Shown: positions 46,600 through 60,705 of the stretch, piece by piece
Layout of the letters: every line of letters begins with the position of its first letter
Numbering within the stretch: position 1 is the stretch's first letter
Assembly: GCA_965153355.1 (NCBI GenBank)
Contig: OZ231128.1
Location: forward strand, 32,798,001-32,862,000
From: Flaccisagitta enflata
Lineage: Eukaryota > Chaetognatha > Sagittoidea > Aphragmophora
Length of the DNA stretch: 64,000 nt
Reading direction: 5' to 3'
Program-made: the position numbers and the translations under genes
Notes under the pieces: model-generated
The model's input: only the letters and a program-made list of their open reading frames with translations
Told to the model about the DNA's origin: nothing
The model's database searches: none

Positions 46600-46775
46600 A
46601 TTAGTGTGGATTTGGGTGTTTGGTGGTAGGTAAAAGTGTAATGCTTGATGGGGGGCCTCGAATTAGCCACTGTGCTGTGTAGGTACAGGTGAATTAGGGA
46701 GGATTTGGGTGTTTGGTGATAGGTAGGAGTCTAATGCTTGATGGGGGCTAGATATTAGCCACTGTGCAGTCTGCG
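46600..46775. repeat. 93-bp tandem duplication
   Basis: GGATTTGGGTGTTTGGTG, TAATGCTTGATGGGG and TTAGCCACTGTGC recur at an offset of 93 (46608 and 46701) with several substitutions. Confidence 0.85.
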
Positions 46776-47016
46776 ACGAAAGGCGTCAATCGAGGCTGCA
46801 GTGCGGGCGATAGTGGCGCCGATATTTGTTGAGAGACTCTGGGAATTTGTTATTCCCTTATCTTTCTCTCCAGCTTCTGTCTCTCGTTCCTTCTCGACTG
46901 TTTTAGTGGATGAAGAAGAAGAGGAAGAAGAAGTGAGTTCCACTTCGACACATTACTTGCACATCTGTGAGTCTGACAATGTCTGTTTTTTGTTGTGGTT
47001 TTTCTTCTTCTCATTT

Positions 47017-47195
47017 TTGGTCGCGTTCTACACCCCGCTATGTCAGTCCGTCGGTCGGTCGGTCGGTCTGTCCCCTTTTTACTTTTTTTGGCGTTTTTGA
47101 GCTTTTTTAGCTTACTGCTCCTGCCCAGATGCCCTAATGACTTTCTCCAGCACTGCCCCTGCCCACCCGCACGCGACTGTATCCGGCCTTGTTTT
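47017..47195 (+). mobile_element. Type I HINE-like element, Ia, with one hairpin arm deleted
   Basis: TTTTTGGTCGCGTTCTACAC lacks the CGCGAC second arm. CCCCGCTATGTCAGTCC, GGTC array, CTGCTCCTGCCCAGATGCCC, CTGCCCACCC, GCACGCGACTGTATCCGGCC and TTGTTTT. The distal partner GCACGCGAC remains. Confidence 0.75.
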
Positions 47196-47244
47196 TCGAT
47201 CTTTCTCGCTTTTTTTCTTTCTCCAAGTTTTTCTTTCTTAGTTC

Positions 47245-47596
<352 letters not shown>

Positions 47597-47710
47597 TCAC
47601 TTTTATTCACCACATCATTTTCTAACCATTCTTTTAAAAATGCTTATCCAACTTATGAAGACGAAAAGTCTTTAAGAAGCGACTCCCAACTTCGATCTCA
47701 CGAGGATGGT

Positions 47711-47715
<5 letters not shown>

Positions 47716-47769
<54 letters not shown>
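47716..47769. repeat. (GA)n microsatellite
   Basis: About 27 GA units. Confidence 0.95.
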
Positions 47770-47774
<5 letters not shown>

Positions 47775-48107
47775 GTAGTGCCTAGTGGCATAAGTGCATA
47801 AACCCCTCTTACGCGTAATTCAAGAAAGTTACCGAAGAGTTGAACCGACGGTCTGACCGACTGACGTAGCGGACCTTAAAGTAGCGTGCATGTGTCAAAA
47901 AATTGCTTAAGAATATAGAGGAGGACTGAACCGTCGGAAACGATGTTGGATACGAAGAGTCGAGAAGGCAGACAGGTGGAATGATTGAGAAGGGAAAAAA
48001 TGAAATGGTGAAATGGTAGAAAACGACATCAAGAATTTCTCCTTTATCTTCTTCTAATGACATTCTTGCTATCTCAGTAACTGTCTCTGCCTCCTGTCGC
48101 GCTATTC

Positions 48108-48276
48108 CTGCCTGTCTTTCTGTCTCTGTTTGTCTCAGTCCTTCTCTGATTGTCTCAGTCTGTCTCTGTCTGCCTCTGTCTGTCTCTTTGTGACTCTGTC
48201 TATCTCTGTCTGTCTCTGCCTGTCTCTGTTTGTCTCTGTCTTGCTGTTTCTGACTGACGCTGTCTCTCTGCGTCTT

Positions 48277-48372
<96 letters not shown>
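48108..48372. repeat. (TGTCTC)n then (CT)n
   Basis: CTGTCTCTGT hexamer-like units to 48277, then CT to 48372. Confidence 0.9.
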
Positions 48373-48374
<2 letters not shown>

Positions 48375-48553
48375 CTGCTAAAAAAAGAGAAGATCGGGGT
48401 TTTCTTATTGTGACGGTCAATTAGTCAACATCACATTATTCCTTTGCTTCGTGAGTTATGAGAAATTCATTGCTTTTTCAATTCCGAATCACTCGCAAAT
48501 GCGACTCTTTAGTTCCTCCTTTAGTTCCCCAGAGCAAGAAGAGCCTGTAATTG

Positions 48554-48726
48554 TAACAAGGCCGGATACACGGCTACCCTAGTCGCGTTCGGGTGGGCAG
48601 GAGCGGTGAGGGAGAAGGTCACTAGGGCATCTGGGCAGGAGCAGTATGCTCGAAAAGCTCAAAAACGCCGAAAAAGTAACAAGGGGACCGACCAACCGAC
48701 CGACTAATCGACCGACTAAAAAACCG
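48554..48726 (-). mobile_element. Type I HINE-like element, Ia, lacking its 5' palindrome
   Basis: AACAAGGCCGGATACACGGC, TACCCTAGTCGCGTTCGGGT, GGGCATCTGGGCAGGAGCAG, TCGAAAAGCTCAAAAACGCC and CCGACCAACCGACCG, then no palindrome. The same middle occurs at 62145-62270. Confidence 0.7.
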
Positions 48727-50229
48727 ATATTCATTTTGTTAATTGATCGTGATGTAAGAAAATCAAAATGGCGCATATCTTTACAGTTTCCCTTTAGATC
48801 AAATTGTGTCCGTAAAGAAGCCTATAATTGCATGGGAACGGCTCAACATTTTTTAAGAATCTTTTTAGACAAGAGCCTGAGCTTTTTAGACAAGAGCCTG
48901 AGCTGAGATTTGCCTGAATTTTATGTTTTTGTTTGTTTTGTAACTTACTACGATAAATAGTAGTTTATGAAAAAAAAAATCAGAAAAACTGGTTGTTCTC
49001 TTTCACGAGTTTCGTTATTTTTGGGTTCTCTGTTAAATTAGGTATCGTTTTAACCATTTCTGTACTTGTGCCCATTGCCCAAATATGTTGCCGTTGATGA
49101 GAAAGCAAGTCGTTGACTTTCAGATAAACGACCTCAAGTCACCTCGTCATGACCATCTCTGTCGCCTTGTCATGACCTTGGCTCGCCAGGATAACCTTGA
49201 CTCTCGCAACGTTTTCCCTCACTAACTACCTTTCTTCTGAGTGCGATGCATTTTTGACCACTCAAACCACCTCAACATTGTTAAAATCCAAATCCACCTC
49301 AACCTGGTTTACATCATGCAAGAGCTCATCGGAGGCTGCGAGTTGCCTAAGACAGTTAATTTTTGAAGGAAGAAATTAGTGTTTCAAACCACTTTTTGCA
49401 TAATAAGTTGAACAAGTAAAGAACTACAAATGCTTTTCATGGGCAAATTGTCTCCAGGGACATTTGGTGTGTACATCTTTGTCATAAGCTGACCTCATCG
49501 GTACCTTTGGATATGCAAATTACATGAAATAAGGCAAGAAAATCAAGGTTTTTGTGAAATTTTGCTTATATTTTTTTTTCTTTTTCTGTGGTCGAAATTC
49601 TAAGACTCTTAAATGCAACAAAATCTTGCATTTTCAAAAACATAGTTCTCTCTGTAATTGAATTTGGAAGAGAACTATATTTTCTATATTTCATTTTTTT
49701 TTATTTTCTATGCAAATTTAAAATTTCAACCACCCTCTTGTCAGTTAACAAAAATGAAATTTACAAAAATTTGCAGTAACATTTCTTTATCAATCTTGGC
49801 CATATTAAGTTGATTTTTGTATTAGAATGTGAATCGTGCAAAACATTACTAATATCAACGTTTTTCACGAATTTTTTTTATACAATTATTCAGTTTTACT
49901 TAAATTCATATCTATATTTTGCCCCTTGTTGAAAGAAAAAATTGTTGTCTTCGGAGGCTCGCCGTCCTACGCATCAGTGTTTCGATTTGCTCGAGCTAGC
50001 GTTAATAGAAAAGCCAATTCGTGTCAAACAACACTGTTTGCCATTTCAAAGGAATTTTACAAAAACGTGACTTGTTGCGCTACACATCGTAAGATGAAGG
50101 CTTACAAATTGGTGTGAGGCGTACTGTATCAAAGAGACCATATGGTGCTTGACTCAGTGTATGTCCCACTGCTGCTGTCCAGTAAGAAACATTCGCTTTT
50201 CCCCATCTTCCTTCACACATGCTTCGGTT
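48727..50229. other. Non-coding interval, no gene recognised
   Basis: A 22-bp tandem duplication (TTTTTAGACAAGAGCCTGAG) lies at 48862-48905. Otherwise AT-rich DNA. Confidence 0.45.
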
Positions 50230-50775
50230 TTTGGGCAGCGGCCCCGAAGGGGACGATGTCCTGTAGAACACAGGGGGACTTTCGTTCGTCCGTCCGTTTG
50301 TTCGTGCGTCCCCCCCAGGCCCTCTCAGGCCTGAAATCTGCCTTCTCAGGGCTGAAATCTACCCTCTCAGGCCTGAAATCTGCCCTCTCAGGCCTGAAAT
50401 CTGCCCTCTCAGGTCTAAAATCTGCCCTCTCAGGCCTTGAATCTGCCCTCTCAGGCCTGAAATCTTCCCTCCCGGATCTGAAATCCGCCCTTTCAGGCCC
50501 TCTCAGGCCCTCTCAGGCCTTATGTCTACCCTCCCAGCCTGTCTACCCTCTCAGCCTGAGAGGGCAGATTTTAGGCCTGAGAGGGAAGATTTCAGGCTTG
50601 AGAGGGCAGATTCAAGGCCTTGGGGAGACAGAAGGACGAACGAAAGTCCCCCTGTGTTCTACAGGACATCGTCCCCTTCGGGGCCGCTGCCCTGCTTCCC
50701 CTCACTCCAATTCACAATCAGGCAAAGCAGGGCAACGGGTATCGCTGACCACATATTGCCCTTGGGCGACCTGTT
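50230..50775 (+). mobile_element. Type II HINE-like element, best-preserved copy
   Basis: TTTTTGGGCAGCGGCCCCGA at the start. The arm 50230-50292 is an almost perfect complement of 50634-50692 (GGACGAACGAAAGTCCCCCT ... CTTCGGGGCCGCTGCCC). Small hairpins CCCC-GAA-GGGG, GGAC-GAT-GTCC and CTGT-AGAA-CACAG lie inside each arm. Between the arms are a GTCCGTCCG stretch and about 14 units of CCCTCTCAGGCCTGAAATCTG, partly inverted near 50558-50620. The 3' domain GGGTATCGCTGACCACATAT and TTGCCCTTGGGCGACCTGTT matches the other copies. Confidence 0.8.
50305..50620. repeat. ~21-bp tandem array CCCTCTCAGGCCTGAAATCTG
   Basis: About 11 direct units, then three inverted ones (GAGGGCAGATTTTAGGCCTG and similar), so the array itself can fold. 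Confidence 0.9.
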
Positions 50776-51432
50776 TACCCTTTTTTTTCCCGTTTGTTAA
50801 GTCGCTTTAAACTATTTTCTCAGATGATGAAGCCATCGAGGCTTAGATTTTCACGCGAAAGCGATCATGTGGGGACAAAAGGGGTATTTTACAGATTAGC
50901 AAAAACAGACTGGATCCAGTTTTGCAATTCAAATGATCCACCCGCGCTAAAGCAAACGGCGCATAGCGTAAACAAGGGGCTAAATGGAAACAGGCGGGTT
51001 TTGGCGTTGGCATTTTAATGGGTTTTGTGTGACCCTCTTAGACGATGGGTTAGAGTGGGAGATGTCGCTATTCTAAGTTAAGACAAACTCCTTTTATTAA
51101 TTGAGTGTATGCAAATAGGACTGTAACAAATGAAATCTTTACTCTTCACATCCCCCACCCATTCTCCTTTGCAGCTTTTAGTTTCCCATTTCAAGCCAAA
51201 TACAGGGTGTATCATGCCAAATTAGATATAAGAAAACGATGACATTCTGCTTCTACAAGTGCAAAAATAATTTTGAAAAAAGATTTAAAGAGCAAATGAA
51301 CTCCGGTTTTTTGTGTAAAAATTTCATGGGTCTGGGTCAAATATAGTAGCCACAATATCAATTTGAAATAAATTGAGCATTTAGAGGAGAAGCACTTTGA
51401 ACGTGATTTTGATTCTGAAAGGTTTTTTTTTA

Positions 51433-51562
51433 ATTGCTCTCATTTCTAAACGACTTAAGTTACAGATGCCAGATTGGTCCCAAATTAAAGCTTATCAAAT
51501 TTTCCTTAATTTGAGACCAATCTGGCAAATGTGGCTCAAGCCGTTTAGAAATGAGAGCAATT
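51433..51562. repeat. Internal 130-bp palindrome
   Basis: ATTGCTCTCATTTCTAAACG pairs with CGTTTAGAAATGAGAGCAAT (51541-51562, one change), and AGATTGGTCCCAAATTAA with TTAATTTGAGACCAATCT; loop AGCTTATCAAATTTTCC. Confidence 0.8.
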
Positions 51563-51741
51563 CAAAGAAAAGCTTTTAGCGAGTACATATTGTTATTTAG
51601 AATCTAAGTTACAAGCCTAGAAGTTTTCTCATTATTTAGAATCTAAATAACAAGCCTTAAAGTTTTCTCATAACTTAGATTGTCTATCTTTCTGTTTTTT
51701 TCTAAATACTCCTTGCTTATTTTCTATGTTCTCCCTATCTA

Positions 51742-51744
<3 letters not shown>

Positions 51745-51815
<71 letters not shown>
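51745..51815. repeat. (CT)n microsatellite
   Basis: About 35 CT units inside the TIR element. Confidence 0.95.
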
Positions 51816-51823
<8 letters not shown>

Positions 51824-52183
51824 TCTCTCTCTTTTTCTTTCTCTTTTTAACCTTTTTTTGAATTATTTCAGTGATGTATTAGTCCATTAACATAATAGAA
51901 ATTGTATGATTTTTTTAGATAACACAAATAAGAATCTCACATGTTGTAATGGAAAAAAGGGAGCAATTTTTATATCTTTCTTTAAAATTGTTTCCTACAA
52001 ACATATTTTTGACAAGCAGATTCAGTACATAAGAAATATCCATGATATTTGTAAGTTTTAAATAAAGAGTAAAAAAAGTAAATGATATCAGTGCTAGGAC
52101 ATGAAATTCGATTTTATTAGCCATAACTTGAAAATGTAGGCATGAGTACATGGTAACTGTAACAGTTATGAATAACAGATATG

Positions 52184-52514
<331 letters not shown>

Positions 52515-52977
52515 ACAGACAGACAGAGAGACAGAGAGAGGGAGACAGAGAGAGAAAGAAAAAGAGAGAAAGATGAACTTTACTAGGAGATAAAAAAAAA
52601 GATAGAAAGATAGAATATCTAAATAATGAGAAAATAAGTTATTGCATTACTCAGATTCTAAATTACAAGCAGAGAGCCAATTCTAAGTAACGCGCCTTAG
52701 AAAATTCTAAATAACGCGCTGTTCCCGCTTTTAGCATCACAATCATATCCAAAAAGCTTCTCCTCTAAATGCTCAGTTCACTTCAAATTAATGTTGTGTC
52801 TAGAATATTTGACCCAGACTCATAAAATTTTTACACAAAAAACCAGAGCTTGTATGCTCTTTGAATTTTTTTTAGATCTATTTTTGCTCTTTTAGAAGCA
52901 GAATGCCATCGTTTTCTTATATCTAATTTGGCATGATACACCCTGTAGGAGAGTTATTCACGCAATACCGCGAGACA

Positions 52978-53267
<290 letters not shown>

Positions 53268-53465
53268 CTCGTTATCCAAATATTCGCAATACATCGATAA
53301 AGTGGAACTTGGAGGGCACAAACTCAGAGACTTTTCATGTGCAGTAAATCGTTGAACCCCCAACAAACTCGACATCGGGCGTGTTTCTAGTGAAGATGAA
53401 ATACGCGATAGTTCCCGTGAAACGCGTTTACAGTATGAACACATTCAAGAATTTCAGCTGTCCCA

Positions 53466-53592
53466 CGAGGGAGTGAGCGAAGTGAGTGAGCGAGCCCGTG
53501 AATGGAGCGAGCATAGCAAAGCGAGCGCAGTGAAGCAGAGTTCTGAGGAGCGAGTGAGCGGTGCGAGCGGTGCGAGCGAACGAACGTAAAGA
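53466..53592. repeat. GAGCGAGT-like degenerate short repeat
   Basis: GAGTGAGCGAAGTGAGTGAG, GCGAGCATAGC, GTGAGCGGTGCGAGCGG and GAACGAACG share a 4-bp GAGC/GTGA period over about 125 bp, unlike any neighbouring repeat. Confidence 0.6.
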
Positions 53593-53815
53593 GTAACCGA
53601 GTGGCCCGTTAAAAACGCAAATGTCTGTGACTAGAAACTCCGCCATCGTAATGTAAAGAAAGCGATGCCCCTGTCTGCCCCTGGCTCTGCATCTGTCTCT
53701 ATTTGTGAATATATTTCGATTCACAAGTCGTATCTTTCGACAGCCCCGGGAGTTGGAAACACAACATAAACATATTATCCTACCAGTATAGCAGCCCGAT
53801 TGCCCGCCACTCTTT

Positions 53816-53831
53816 GGGTTGTTGTTGTTGC

Positions 53832-53921
<90 letters not shown>

Positions 53922-53953
53922 CTTTGGTTTTGTTTTTGTTTTTGTTGTGGTCG

Positions 53954-54039
<86 letters not shown>

Positions 54040-54040
54040 A
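53816..54040. repeat. (GTT)n microsatellite, interrupted
   Basis: GTT/TTG 53816-53920, a TTTGGTTTTGTTTTTG bridge, then 53956-54040. It is the complement of the CAA arrays elsewhere, with the same A/T-rich bridge idea as 12843-12990. Confidence 0.95.
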
Positions 54041-54278
54041 ATGCCCTGTGCATTTTTCTCCCCTCCATCCATGCTTTACTCACAAATTTGAGGAGAGGAT
54101 CTGTGCTCACACGTTTGGCGCAATTATTACTATTAGGCAATGGGTGCCAGACTCATTATGATGTCCTTTATGGCCTGCCCTCCCTCTCGCAAGTTAAAAT
54201 TTTCGCTGGAATTTTCTAGGAAACCTGGTGTTAATTTTCTATTTAGTGTTTAAGGATAAGCCATTCAACGGACACGAG

Positions 54279-54577
<299 letters not shown>

Positions 54578-54907
54578 CTCATTTCGCTATATTTGCCACT
54601 AGTGCGTTTCTTTCAGATCATACCATGGGAAAATTGCAGCAAATCTGATTGCGGCCTATATTAGAGCGCCATGTCTCTATTGATTATAAGCCTTTTTAGG
54701 AAAATTGTATTTTTATATCAGCCGATGACAAGGGGAAAAATTTCATTGAAACCCTCAGTTGAGCTTCACTAGATAGCCTTCCAAGAGACATTACAAGATA
54801 TTTCATGGAACAGTAAGAACATGCCCTATATAAGTGGGTACGTCCTAAAAGCGTGTGCGATCTATTGATGCTTCACTGTATCTACATTCCCAATAACTTT
54901 TTCATGG

Positions 54908-55107
54908 TAGAGTAAAATCCCGCTATAACGAATTTCAGGGGACCCACATATTCTATCTGTTCTAGAGATAATTCTGTTTTAGACAGAATTCTGTTAGAGC
55001 CAATATAAGAAATAAAAGAAAACCAATTGAATGGACAATGTATTAGTATCTGTTATAGACGGAATTCCGATAGAGGGGGTCGTTGGAGTGGAGCTCAACG
55101 GTATTAT
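54908..55107. mobile_element. Possible pogo/Tigger-like MITE
   Basis: GTAAAATCCCGCTATAACGA at the left and GTCGTTGGAGTGGAGCTCAA at the right pair loosely. The interior has TCTGTTCTAGAG and GACAGAATTCTGTTAGAG inverted words. CCCGCTATAACGA-type ends are typical of pogo-like elements. Confidence 0.35.
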
Positions 55108-55197
55108 CTGTTTGCATGCTATGACTGCCCCTGTTTTCATAAGTCCAGACGAAATCTACTGTCAATGAATTTTTCATGATTCTCTTAATTTTTCTTT

Positions 55198-55437
55198 TTT
55201 TGGTTGCGGACACGCAGCTCTATAAGAGGCTTTGTCCATCCGTCCGTCCATCCGTCGGTCACGCTCGAGTTGTCACGCTCGAGTTGAAAACGCGAAAAAC
55301 GCGTATTTATGATGTTGCAGTTGGTATCGCTTGTGTGTGATTGTGTTAAAGGGGGTTTGAGGGGTGTGGTTGGGGTGAGGCTGTGGGTCAGATGCCCCTG
55401 CCCACCCGTCCGCAACGATATTGTGACCCACTTGTTG
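55198..55437 (+). mobile_element. Type I HINE-like element, subfamily Ic
   Basis: TTTTTGGTTGCGGACACGCA, CTCTATAAGAGGCTTTGTCC, CGTC array, ACGCTCGAGTTG twice, GCCCCTGCCCACCC, GTCCGCAACGATATTG and CACTTGTTGTTT. Subterminal pair GTTGCGGAC/GTCCGCAAC is exact. Confidence 0.75.
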
Positions 55438-55823
55438 TTTCTTCTGCGCGAGTGAGGAGCTGACGTCACGTTAATAGTTGAATTATCCATAAAAAAGATT
55501 GTGTGCAACGTTGCGTGGAAAATGGTGTAAAAATCTTTTCAAACATTAAGATCTAGATGACAGCTTCTTAAATTGATTTTTTTTCTTCTTGAATAACAAA
55601 TAGGTACTCAGGCAAAAAAATTTTCTGATTTCTTTTCTTTTTTTTCTTTTATTTTCTTTTTTTGTCCTTGATGTATCTATGTTTGATTTATATCCGACAG
55701 CAATATTCAAAAAGGAGGGGCAAAATCTGGTGAGCTGAAAATGTGAGCGTGAGCGTGATATAGGAGAAACAAGACAGCAACGAACAGAGATAAAGTAGAG
55801 AGGAGGGAGGGACGGAGACGGAC

Positions 55824-56125
<302 letters not shown>

Positions 56126-56561
56126 TACAGAAAAGACTTGCGCGAAAAAGTCACAAACGCAGAATGAAGGAAGAAAACGGAAAAAAATCGGCAGAGGACG
56201 TAAAGATGGAGGAGGCAAAGCAAGAGGACGAAGAAGAGGAGATGTGTGACGAGGAAAGAAATGAGGAGGAAGGGGGACGAGGAGTAATACGGGGAGGAGG
56301 AAATGGTGAAGAAAGAGGAGAAAAGGGAGAGAGAGGCTATAAAAAAGTGGAACTGGTAGATGATGGTAGTTATTTATTGGTAAAACATAAAAAGTAATGA
56401 AAAGCACCAAATTTCTTGATAAAACTCATCCTAAAGCTCTTTTTATCATAAAGGATGATTTGTACTGCCCCTCAACGTCCACGCAGCTTTTAGAGACCAA
56501 GTTGGGAGTAGGAACGAATTCATTTGCAAAAAATGAGAAATTCGCTCAAAATTTGGGGTGG

Positions 56562-56709
56562 GTATCACTAGTGGGAAAATCGAACTGGTGAGAATTTGTT
56601 TAAAAAAAAATTCCTACCAGTGGGATGAAAAAATCATCCCACTGGTGAGAATTTTTTTTTTTTATAAATTCTCACCAGTAGGAAGAATCAAATTCTCACC
56701 AGTGGGAAA
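56562..56709. repeat. Cluster 1 of TCCCACTGGTGAGAA motifs
   Basis: Copies on both strands: TTCCTACCAGTGGGA 56611-56625, TCCCACTGGTGAGAA 56637-56651, TTCTCACCAGTAGGA 56669-56683, TTCTCACCAGTGGGA 56693-56707, plus partial ones at 56567-56577 and 56583-56594. Neighbouring opposite copies can form hairpins. Confidence 0.85.
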
Positions 56710-56753
56710 GGAAAAAAGGAAAGAGAAAAAGGAAAGAAGGAAAGAGAAAAAAG

Positions 56754-57186
<433 letters not shown>

Positions 57187-57924
57187 ATACACACACATGC
57201 ACACAGACACAGACAAGAATCAGGGAGAAAAAAACACAGAAAAAATAGTATAAAAACCCCCTCCCACAGAACAAACAAGGCCAAGCGATGTTCAATAGAT
57301 GCGTCCTCTTTAGATGTAAGATATTAAGATACAAGTTATTAAGATATAAAGATACAAATCATTAAGATATAAAGATATTAGGATATGATGATGAGATACA
57401 CCCCTATTTTTAGCCATATGCTTTGCAACTTTTTACTGCACCCTTATGGCATCTAAGCTTTATGACCTTGTCACACCACACCTGTTGAAATGCCTGACCC
57501 ATTCCTGCCCATGCCAAACAGGGCCTGACGTATTCATGTATTGAGCCAAATGGCTCACTTTTTACCATTAATGATATAGCTCTAAGTGTGCTCATCTCAA
57601 CCCCCACTAAAAACATTAGATTGAAAATCATGCATGAATTCAATGAATATTTTAATTCAATTACCTTTCCTTTTCATTTGTTTATTGTGTTACACAACAT
57701 TGTGTTAGTATATGTCAAATATTCTTCTGGCCGACAAATTACCAACTTTTGCTGAGATCCATTTTCAAGACCCAAAATCAAAATCATCGCCCTGAGATCC
57801 AAACCCCAGTAATGATGTCCAAATTTCATCTTTTAGCTGAAATCACAAACTTGTGGGACTTTTCTGTAATTTCAGCCTGTAGGTACAATCAAAATTCTCA
57901 CTGAAACAGCTGCTGCATATACGG

Positions 57925-58084
57925 TTTTTTGTTGCGGACTAGCGACTCTATAAGAGGATTTGTCTGTCTGTCTGTTGGTCTGTTAGTCCTTGCATTGGTC
58001 TGTCCAAGGTCATTAAGTCGGATATTGTGAAAACAGGCATTACCGCCCCTGCTCTTTTGTCTGCGACTGGTATTAGCCTTGTTT
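57925..58084 (+). mobile_element. Type I HINE-like element, Ic/Ia intermediate
   Basis: TTTTTTGTTGCGGACTAGCG, CTCTATAAGAGGATTTGTC, TGTC units, GCCCCTGCTCTTTTGTCTGC, GACTGGTATTAGCCTTGTTT. Subterminal pair GTTGCGGAC/GTCTGCGAC is imperfect. Confidence 0.7.
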
Positions 58085-58303
58085 CTTTGTAAAAGGTCAA
58101 AGGTTTACATTCATATACATATGCTTTTGTCTTTTACATCTCCCTCTTTGCAGCCCAAAATAAAGCGTAAAAGATTTGATCCTGACCTTGGGTCTCATTT
58201 TCATCCTTTTAAACCATTATCCTGCCCTAAAAACATTGGAAGTAGGCCCTTTCCCCCCTCTTCCTCCCCTTTCCTCCGCCTTCCTCCATTTCCTTCATTT
58301 TCA

Positions 58304-58450
58304 TCCCACTGGTGAGAACTTTTTTTCAAATAAATTCTCACCAGTGGGAAATATTTTTTTCTTACCAGTGGGATACATTTTCTTTCCCACTGGTGAGAAT
58401 CTGATTTCATCCCACTGGTGAGAAAAAAATCCTTCCCACTGGTGAGAATT
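58304..58450. repeat. Cluster 2 of TCCCACTGGTGAGAA motifs
   Basis: Six copies: 58304-58318 (+), 58334-58349 (-), 58361-58373 (-, CTTACC variant), 58385-58399 (+), 58410-58424 (+), 58434-58448 (+). Spacers are AT-rich and differ in sequence. Confidence 0.9.
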
Positions 58451-58670
58451 CCCCCAAAAGTTGTAAATTTTGAAAAAATAGCTTAATTCTACGCTTTGTT
58501 GTGTCAATTAAGCACTCTTTAGTCACACAAACCTTGACAGACTCATAAAGATTTTTAGATGATCATCTCTCTTTTTTAGCTATCTTACTGTATCAATATT
58601 CTTTCAATTCATTGCCGAATATTACCATGTCCATAGTCTCCTACGTCCAAGCTGGCCTCCTCAGTGAATG

Positions 58671-58870
58671 AACAAGGCCGGATACACGGCTACCCCAGTC
58701 ACGTGCGGGTAGGTAGGGGCAGTTTTTTGAGGTCGCTTGCGCATTCGGGCAGGAGCAGTGAGGCCAAAGACTGCAAAAACATAAAAAAGAAAATGTGACA
58801 GACCAACCGACCAACCAACCGACAAACGGACAAAGCGTGGTGTAGAGTCGCGTAGCACGCGGCTAAAAAG
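58671..58870 (-). mobile_element. Type I HINE-like element, subfamily Ia
   Basis: AACAAGGCCGGATACACGGC, TACCCCAGTCACGTGCGGGT, GGGCAGGAGCAGTGAGGCC, CCAACCGACCAACC array, GGACAAAGCGTGGTGTAGAG and GTCGCGTAGCACGCGGCTAA. One arm base has changed (GCGGC for GCGAC). Confidence 0.8.
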
Positions 58871-59159
58871 ACAATAATGGAGTTAGAATTTAAAAAAAAA
58901 AAAACATTCAAACCATGGAAAAGGGTTCTCAATATTCTTCCGCCGAGACAATTTCACTTGTTTTCGCTCGAGGGTTGTGATTTGAAACAAAAAATCTGAA
59001 AATGTGCCTCGAAAGTCGAAACAAGGAGAAGATGAAAGAAATACGAGCTAACCGGGAAACGTCGTGATTTAGGGGAGGCCCTCTGGGCAAGCTACCCCCA
59101 AAAGGAAAACCACCAAATGCGACGTAGGAAAAAAGAGGCAAGTCCTTCGAATGCATGTA

Positions 59160-59225
59160 AACGACGGACCAACGGACCGACAGATGGATGAGGCCTCCGA
59201 AGTAGTTACGTGTCCGCGTGCAATT
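59160..59225 (-). mobile_element. Type I element fragment
   Basis: GACGGACCAACGGACCGACA, GAGGCCTCCGAAGTAGTTAC and GTGTCCGCGTGCAA resemble a reversed type I 5' half. Confidence 0.35.
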
Positions 59226-59287
59226 TTTCGATTCTAAACCACCAATTGATTTACCACCAAACACCTACAATTTTTCTCCCATAACTC

Positions 59288-59348
59288 TCTCTGTCTTTGT
59301 CTCTCTGTCTCTCTGTCTCTCTGTCTCTCTGTCTCTCTTTCTCTCTGT
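59288..59348. repeat. (CTCTGT)n short array
   Basis: About eight CTCTCTGT/CTCTGT units. Confidence 0.8.
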
Positions 59349-59627
59349 GCACGAAGCTACAAGATCGGGGTCGGACCCAGATTGAGTATAGGTTTTACCT
59401 TCGGTAGGTGCCCAGACGACTGGTAGTGTCAAAAAAATTTTTCCGATAATCGTTTCGTAATTTCACATACTCCAATTTTTGGTCAGCGCGCGTTTCCAAA
59501 AAAAATCTCTAAGTTGAAGGATTCGTCCTAGTTGAAAACGCTAGTTTTCTATCAATCACTTTCTTAGGCTCATTCTAATTGAGCGATCATGCGAACACGT
59601 TTTAAAACCAAATCGACAGTGATGCCG

Positions 59628-59735
<108 letters not shown>

Positions 59736-59968
59736 ATTCCCCTCTTCTCTCTCTCTTCCCCCTCTCTTCCCCTTCTTATTTCCGTTTACTTGAATTTATT
59801 GGGCACATATAAGCAGTAATGCAGTAATTCATTTGAATTTGAGGGATCTGACGATGTGAAGACAATTTGAAATGACAGACAAGATGCAGGTGCTGTAGGT
59901 GCCAGTTCCGCAATTTCCGTTACAACGCTGTATTGATGAAAAGATTTAAAAAATGTATTTGCAATGAA

Positions 59969-60022
59969 AAACAAGGTTGGATACTCGGCTACCAAAGTCA
60001 CAGTAGCGTGTACGTGACTTGT
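59969..60022 (-). mobile_element. Type I 3'-end fragment
   Basis: AAACAAGGTTGGATACTCGG, CTACCAAAGTCACAGTAGCG. Only the 3' hairpin region and partner 9-mer region are left. Confidence 0.4.
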
Positions 60023-60247
60023 TGTATGACTGTAATACATTTGATACATGACTAACTTTAATGACCACAATTAATTGTCATTTGAAAGGAGGTTGCGAAT
60101 TAGCAAGCTAATCAACCTTAATGACGAAATTTACAATGGCGTGACATTATTTGGCTTCCTTGCTTCCTTGTCTTGAACTTTGTCGATGAGACTCACCAAA
60201 GCACCAACGCCGCATTGTTGATCATCCCATCGTTGTTGTTTCTGATG

Positions 60248-60510
<263 letters not shown>

Positions 60511-60597
60511 TAAGACTTGAATAACCCTTATTTCCCTGACGGAATGTACGTACATCCGTGGAAATGTCTTTTTGTCTGTCAATGTTATTTTTTATCT

Positions 60598-60705
<108 letters not shown>

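Noticed and set aside
56164-56397. 77-codon acidic frame (E/K-rich)
   Set aside because: Purine-rich continuation of the neighbouring GA tract; composition explains the frame.
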